Below are positions 57,250 to 64,000 of a stretch of 64,000 nt of DNA, one piece after another; the first letter of the stretch is position 1; the number at the start of each line of letters is the position of its first letter. Source of the DNA: Dryocosmus kuriphilus (lineage: Eukaryota; Arthropoda; Insecta; Hymenoptera; Cynipidae); the NCBI GenBank assembly GCA_038277395.1, contig CM076189.1, forward strand, positions 86,789,421 through 86,853,420, written 5' to 3'. Both the position numbers and the translations under genes were made by a program. The notes beneath the pieces are model-generated. The model saw nothing but the letters and a program-made list of their open reading frames with translations, did not search any database and was not told the origin of the DNA.

Positions 57250-58630
57250 TAATACAGATGGGACAATCGTTAAAAATTCTATTTTTCTTCCCTTTGTAGT
57301 ATCTACGGTTGTTTGGGCTGTACAGCCGTCGATACTACCTTAACCTGTAATTTAAATGTTTTGGGGACACCCTATATATACATGTACGGTTCCCTATTGC
57401 TATAGTATATATATTATTTTTCATAACACGATGTCCGTCTATTATTTGGACATCCTGTATTATTTTCCTTTTAACCTGTTGGCTTCGTGCTTGCCAATTC
57501 TCTCTTTGGGTTTCTTAATTTACTCTAAATTTTATTTCCGATATTTCCGATAATCCCATTAATTCATGTGATCCGAAAATTTGCTTGTTTTTACTGTACG
57601 TAGCTTGGTTCGTAAAGTACAGCGCGTGACCTTTGCGCGCTCAGTACTCGTGACCTCGCGGACAGCCCGCCGTCCGGTGAGTTACCCTCTGCCGTACCGC
57701 GGTCTGTATCACGCGCGTACACTGCACTCTCCCTGTCACGCAACTAGTCACCCTGTGACGTCTGATGGCTCGTAACAAGCACTTACAATGAAAATTTTAC
57801 CTTCTTATTTTCCCATTTCTTTTCGTTAAAATTTCTCAAATTCGAAGTTAAATTCTAGACTGGTACTTATTTATATTTCCAGTCTCTTCGAGTTTGAGAA
57901 TTGTATTTTTTTCTGTTTCAACCAACTTTGTTTTGTTTGTGCCCAGCGTGACCTTGTACTGCCTAGTTAAACGTTTGATGCGAATTTTATCTTACTGTAG
58001 GTTTCCAAAGTTATTTATATTCCAACTTTTCGATAATTTTCTTTCCTTTAATGGTTTCAAAACTTATTACTTCCTAACCCATTTTAAAATTTTATTCCTT
58101 TTAAAATTGAACAGTTTTACAAAATTTTGGTTTCTTATAACACTTTTTCTTTTCACTTTATTTTTCAACTTGTGAGTTTTTTCTTTAATTTTACTTTCTT
58201 TGAAAACCCATTATCAACTTAAATATTTCTTTTCTATTTTTATTCAAACTTTCATTTTTAAATTAACCACTTTTCTGACACTTTTATTTTTCCCGATTTT
58301 GCTACTCTTAAATTTTTAATTTTAATTCTTTTCCGACTTGGTTATTTTATTTTTCACTTTAATACTTTGTCACTTTCTTAGACGGCATGGCACGAACCCG
58401 AAACATGGCACAATTTTCAATAAAATCATCAAACTAGGAACACTCTTAAAACTATTACATTGTATTTATGAAAAAATGTTACCTTTATTATTATGAATGG
58501 CACAGGCGGGAGATATGGCATGTAATAATGGAGTAAGGTGTCACAGTTTGGAGTTCGGAGTCAGGGTTTGGAGTTTTCCCAATCTTGGCGGGATGAGGGG
58601 GGAAATTAGGGAATTTTTTTGGGGTTTTTT
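57250..58630 (-). other. Long leader between primer binding site and gag
   Basis: About 1.38 kb. 57580-57780 is GC-rich with 'gcgcgtgacctttgcgcgc'. 57900-58400 is T-rich on the plus strand. No convincing ORF on the minus strand. Such a length is unusual. It may contain an intron or another insertion. Confidence 0.4.
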
Positions 58631-58643
58631 GGGTTGGGCGCCA
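58631..58643 (-). promoter_or_regulatory. Primer binding site, TGGCGCCCAACCC
   Basis: Read on the minus strand, two bases after the LTR end. TGGCGCCCAAC matches the 3' end complement used by elements primed with lysine tRNA. Confidence 0.75.
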
Positions 58644-58645
58644 GG

Positions 58646-58969
58646 TGTAGAGCATGGGATCTCACCGGGGAAGGGAGAGGATGTGGACGCCAAGAATCGG
58701 GAGAAGACACAATAAAAGGCAGTGTTATAATAAAAGAGAATATATATATCAACTTACAAACGACTAGCAGAAGAACCACCGAGAGACCAGGCGAGACTAA
58801 GACTGACTACTCACGACGACTGTCGGTACTGAGTGGAGACTAAAATACGACTGACTGCCCGAGCGACGCGAGCCGCCGCCAGCCACACGCACGGGATCCC
58901 TCGTGGATTCCCGGGCGGGTTCGGCGCAAGGTCCCGTCGCTCGGCCAGCCATGTAACATTTCTGTTACA
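58646..58969 (-). repeat. 5' LTR (324 bp), TGTAACAG...CA
   Basis: On the minus strand it begins TGTAACAGAAATGTTACA (a short inverted pair at the very end) and ends ..CTCTACA just before the primer binding site. A TATA-like 'gatatatatattc' lies in the middle. The flanking satellite text 'attgagagagg' resumes directly at 58970. The partner LTR is not visible. Confidence 0.75.
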
Positions 58970-61900
58970 ATTGAGAGAGGTCACAATGAATTTAGAATGT
59001 ACACGCACAACACAACCAACAGCTATGAGAGAAAAACTGACTATGGCTACTACACAGCCAAGGACTTCTGAATCCACAATGATACGAGGCAAAGTAATCT
59101 CTGGACCTTTGTCACTGCTACGGGACAAACAACCTCGAAAACGAACGTCCATTATAACTTCGAAACGTTGGCTACCATATTATCTTTTTGAATAAATAAA
59201 TAAATTTGCTCGATTTTGATCGTGTGTAAAAGGAAATAAATTCTGTGTTTTTTTTTCATTAACCAAATAACCAACTACACTATACATATACCACGAGCGG
59301 CTTGAAAGCGCAAACTTTAATTTGAATTTTGCATTGAACCTATGATTAATGCCGATGGTATTAATAGAGTTCACAATGAATTTAGAATGTACACGCACAA
59401 CACAACCAACAGCTATGAAAGAAAATCTGACTATGGCTACTGCACAGCCAAGGACTTCTGAATCCACAATGACACGAGGCAAAGTAAACTCTGGACCTTT
59501 GTCACTGCTCCGGGACAAACAACCTCGAAAAGAAACATCCATTATAACATCGAAACGTTGGCTATCATATTATCTTTTTGAATAAATAAACAAATTTGCT
59601 CGATTTTGATCCTAGGTGAAAGGAAATAAATTCTATGTTTTTTTTTTCATTAACCAAATAACCAACTATACTATACATAGACCACGAGCGGCTTGAAAGC
59701 GCAAACTTTAATTTGGATTTTGCATTGAATCTATGATTAATGCCGATAGTATTGAGAGAGGTCACAATGAATTTAGAATGTACACGCACAACATAACCAA
59801 CAGCTATGAAAGAAAATCTGACTATGGCTACTGCACAGCCAAGGACTTCTGAATCCACAATGACACGAGGCAAAGTAAACTCTGGACCTTTGTCACTGCT
59901 ACGGGACAAACAACCTCGAAAACGAACGTCCATTATAACTTCGAAACGTTGGCTATCATATTATCTTTTTGAATAAATAAATAAATTTGCTCGATTTTGA
60001 TCCTGTGTAAAAGGAAATAAATTCTGTGTTTTTTTTTTTTTAACCAAATAACCAACTATACTATACATAGACCACGAGCGGCTTGAAAGCGCAAACTTTA
60101 ATTTGGATTTTGCATTGAATCTATGATTAATGCCGATAGTATTGAGAGAGGTCACAATGAATTTAGAATGTACACGCACAACACAACCAACAGCTATGAA
60201 AGAAAATCTGACTATGGCTACTACACAGCCAAGGACTTCTGAATCCACAATGACACGTGGGAAAGTAAACTCTGGACCTTTGTCACTGCTACGGGACAAA
60301 CAACCTCGAAAAGGAACGTCCATTATAACTTCGAAACGTTGGCTATCATATTATCTTTTTGAATAAATAAACAAATTTGCTCGATTTTGATCCTAGGTGA
60401 AAGGAAATAAATTCTGTGTTTTTTTTTTCATTAACCAAATAACCAACTATACTATACATAGACCACGAGCGGCTTGAAAGCGCAAACTTTAATTTGGATT
60501 TTGCATTGAATCTATGATTAATGCCGATAGTATTGAGAGAGGTCACAATGAATTTAGAATGTACACGCACAACACAACCAACAGCTATGAAAGAAAATCT
60601 GACTATGGCTACTACACAGCCAAGGACTTCTGAATCCACAATGACACGTGGGAAAGTAAACTCTGGACCTTTGTCACTGCTACGGGACCAACAACCTCGA
60701 AAAGGAACGTCCATTATAACTTCGAAACGTTGGCTATCATATTATCTTTTTGAATAAATAAACAAATTTGCTCGATTTTGATCCTAGGTGAAAGGAAATA
60801 AATTCTGTGTTTTTTTTTTTTCATTAACCAAATAACCAACTATACTATACATAGACCACGAGCGGCTTGAAAGCGCAAACTTTAATTTGAATTTTGCATT
60901 GAATCTATGATTAATGCCGATAGTATTGAGAGAGGTCACAATGAATTTAGAATGTACACGCACAACACAACCAACAGCTATGAAAGAAAATCTGACTATG
61001 GCTACTACACAGCCAAGGACTTCTGAATTCACAATGACACGAGGAAAAGTAAACTCTGGACCTTTCTCACTGCTACAGGACAAAAAGCATTGAAAAGGAA
61101 GGTCATATATACCTTCGAAACGTTGGCTACTATATTATCTTTTTGAATAAATAAATAAATTTGCTCGATTTTGATCCTAGGTGAAAGGAAATAAATTCTG
61201 TGTTTTTTTTTTTTCATTAACCAAATAACCAACTACACTATACATATACCACGAGCGGCTTGAAAGCGCAAACTTTAATTTGAATTTTGCATTGAATCTA
61301 TGATTAATGCCGATGGTATTAAAGAGAGTTCACAATGAATTTAGAATGTACACGCACAACACAACCAACAGCTATGAAAGAAAATCTGACTATGGCTACT
61401 ACACAGCCAAGGACTTCTGAATCCACAATGACACGAGGAAAAGTAAACTCTGGACATTTCTCACTGCTACAGGACAAAAAGCATTGAAAAGGAAGGTCCA
61501 CTATACCTTCGAAACGTTGGCTACTATATTATCTTTTTGAATAAATAAATAAATTTGCTCGATTTTGATCCTAGGTGAAAGGAAATAAATTCTGTGTTTT
61601 TTTTTTTCATTAACCAAATAACCAACTACACTATACATAGACCACGAGCGGCTTGAAAGCGCAAACTTTAATTTGAATTTTGCATTGAATCTATGATTAA
61701 TGCCGATGGTATTGAGAGAGTTCACAATGAATTTAGAATGTACACGCACAACACAACCAACAGCTATGAAAGAAAAACTGACTATGGCTACTACACAGCC
61801 AAGGACTTCTGAATTCACAATGACACGAGGAAAAGTAAACTCTGGACATTTCTCACTGCTACAGGACAAAAAGCATTGAAAAGGAAGGTCCACTATACCT

Positions 61901-64000
61901 TCGAAACGTTGGCTACTATATTATCTTTTTGAATAAATAAATAAATTTGCTCGATTTTGATCCTAGGTGAAAGGAAATAAATTCTGTGTTTTTTTTTTTT
62001 CATTAACCAAATAACCAACTACACTATACATATACCACGAGCGGCTTGAAAGCGCAAACTTTAATTTGAATTTTGCATTGAATCTATGATTAATGCCGAT
62101 GGTATTAATAGAGAGTCACAATGAATTTAGAATGTACACGCACAACACAACCAACAGCTATGAAAGAAAAATCTGACTATGGCTACTGCACAGCCAAGGA
62201 CTTCTGAATCCACAATGACACGAGGCAAAGTAAACTCTGGACCTTTGTCACTGCTACGGGACAAACAACCTCGAAAAGGAACGTCCATTATAACTTCGAA
62301 ACGTTGGCTATCATATTATCTTTTTGAATAAATAAATAAATTTGCTCGATTTTGATCCTAGGTGAAAGGAAATAAATTCTGTGTTTTTTTTTTTCATTAA
62401 CCAAATAACCAACTATACTATACATATACCACGAGCGGCTTGAAAGCGCAAACTTTAATTTGAATTTTGCATTGAATCTATGATTAATGCCGATAGGTAT
62501 TGAGAGAGGTCACAATGAATTTAGAATGTACACGCACAACACAACCAACAGCTATGAAAGAAAATCTGACTATGGCTACTGCACAGCCAAGGACTTCTGA
62601 ATCCACAATGACACGGAGGCAAAGTAAACTCTGGACCTTTGTCACTGCTACGGGACAAACAACCTCGAAAAGGAACGTCCATTATAACTTCGAAACGTTG
62701 GCTATCATATTATCTTTTTGAATAAATAAATAAATTTGCTCGATTTTGATCCTAGGTGAAAGGAAATAAATTCTGTGTTTTTTTTTTTTTCATTAACCAA
62801 ATAACCAACTATACTATACATATACACGAGCGGCTTGAAAGCGCAAACTTTAATTTGGATTTTGCATTGAATCTATGATTAATGCCGATAGTATTGAGAG
62901 AGGTCACAATGAATTTAGAATGTACACGCACAACACAACCAACAGCTATGAAAGAAAATCTGACTATGGCTACTACACAGCCAAGGACTTCTGAATCCAC
63001 AATGACACGAGGCAAAGTAAACTCTGGACCTTTGTCACTGCTACGGGACAAACAACCTCGAAAAGGAACGTCCATTATAACTTCGAAACGTTGGCTATCA
63101 TATTATCTTTTTGAATAAATAAACAAATTTGCTCGATTTTGATCCTAGGTGAAAGGAAATAAATTCTGTGTTTTTTTTTTTTTTATTAACCAAATAACCA
63201 ACTATACTATACATAGACCACGAGCGGCTTGAAAGCGCAAACTTTAATTTGAATTTTGCATTGAATCTATGATTAATGCCGATAGGTATTGAGAGAGGTC
63301 ACAATGAATTTAGAATGTACACGCACAACACAACCAACAGCTATGAAAGAAAATCTGACTATGGCTACTACACAGCCAAGGACTTCTGAATCCACAATGA
63401 CACGAGGCAAAGTAAACTCTGGACCTTTGTCACTGCTACGGGACAAACAACCTCGAAAAGGAAACGTCCATTATAACTTCGAAACGTTGGCTATCATATT
63501 ATCTTTTTGAATAAATAAACAAATTTGCTCGATTTTGATCCTAGGTGAAAGGAAATAAATTCTGTGTTTTTTTTTTCATTAACCAAATAACCAACTACAC
63601 TATACATACATAGACCACGAGCGGCTTGAAAGCGCAAACTTTAATTTGAATTTTGCATTGAATCTATGATTAATGCCGATAGTATTGAGAGAGGTCACAA
63701 TGAATTTAGAATGTACACGCACAACACAACCAACAGCTATGAAAGAAAATCTGACTATGGCTACTACACAGCCAAGGACTTCTGAATCCACAATGACACG
63801 AGGGAAAGTAAACTCTGGACCTTTGTCACTGCTACGGGACAAACAACCTCGAAAAGGAACGTCCATTATAACTTCGAAACGTTGGCTATCATATTATCTT
63901 TTTGAATAAATAAATAAATTTGCTCGATTTTGATCCTAGGTGAAAGGAAATAAATTCTGTGTTTTTTTTTTTTCATTAACCAAATAACCAACTATACTAT
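58970..64000 (-). repeat. Satellite array 2: ~13 monomers of ~391 bp, reverse orientation
   Basis: Same monomer as array 1 but reverse-complemented. Most units are subtype A; three neighbouring units (about 61080-61900) are subtype B ('caaaaagcattgaaaagg'). The regular A-B alternation of array 1 is absent here. The array continues beyond the window. Confidence 0.92.

Larger units (their letters stand above)
56797..58969 (-). mobile_element. 5' end of an LTR retrotransposon inserted in the satellite
   Basis: Minus orientation: 5' LTR (58969-58646), primer binding site (58643-58631), a ~1.4 kb leader, then gag from 57249 into the gap. The rest, including pol and the 3' LTR, is missing in the gap. 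The PBS type and gag start suggest a Ty3/gypsy-like element, though without pol this is not certain. Confidence 0.8.

Noticed and set aside
58381..58412. tRNA-like text ('gggttcgtgcc' on the minus strand)
   Set aside because: Resembles a T-loop arm only. No A box, anticodon arm or acceptor stem can be built.
43524..63909. Dozens of short ORFs across the satellite arrays as protein genes
   Set aside because: They repeat with the monomer. Subtype B units carry a TAA in the middle, A-tract length changes shift the frame, and overlapping frames exist on both strands. No family resemblance.
43286..64000. CRISPR array or other bacterial repeat system
   Set aside because: Units are ~391 bp without short unique spacers, and the context is eukaryotic (introns, LINEs, mariners).

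Overview
The window looks like a repeat-rich, AT-rich arthropod genome, most likely an insect. The evidence is two mariner transposons, a Copia element, two non-LTR retrotransposons of types common in insects (one resembles a family common in ants and wasps), short exons with GT-AG introns, and the 'gttgaaaattcaac' minisatellite often seen in Hymenoptera. Hymenoptera is a guess, not a demonstration. There are no bacterial genes or operons, and almost all of the DNA is mobile elements, their ruins, or tandem repeats.

Layout. 1-1330: end of a broken Ulp1-like cysteine protease (transposon type), then a ~250 bp tandem repeat. 1.5-3.4 kb: a dispersed repeat (family A, also at 15.8-17.9 and 37.1-38.3 kb). 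3.6-6.1 kb: a 165 bp MITE and an exact mariner copy (4802-6124, TA duplications). 6.1-10.9 kb: AT-rich degenerate repeats. 10.9-14.9 kb: a decayed Copia LTR element on the minus strand, inside a ~95 bp tandem repeat. 15.8-19.2 kb: family A plus minisatellite. 19.5-28.0 kb: on the minus strand, five short exons of an unrecognised host gene whose reading phases fit together, with a MITE and a decayed LINE (23.8-27.0 kb) in its introns. 29.1-35.0 kb: a LINE with ORF1, endonuclease, RT and RNase H, flanked by an exact 15 bp duplication and itself split by a second mariner (30963-32276). 36.5-38.9 kb: a foldback structure with ~300 bp inverted arms and two further palindromes. 39.5-42.5 kb: a ~190 bp tandem repeat split by a 755 bp TA-flanked element.

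43.3-64.0 kb: a large satellite of ~391 bp monomers. It alternates between two subtypes and is organised into higher-order blocks, the largest period being ~7.06 kb (18 monomers). It runs forward to a gap of exactly 500 N (56297-56796). A 5' LTR, primer binding site and gag start of an LTR retrotransposon follow, and the satellite then resumes in the opposite orientation to the window end. The 500 N gap suggests a scaffold join, so the inversion may be an assembly orientation error.

The best leads for new biology are the host gene with two homologous exons that cannot be joined in phase, the foldback element, the satellite hierarchy, and a recurring hammerhead-like core motif (TGAT..hairpin..GAAACG) in four unrelated places.
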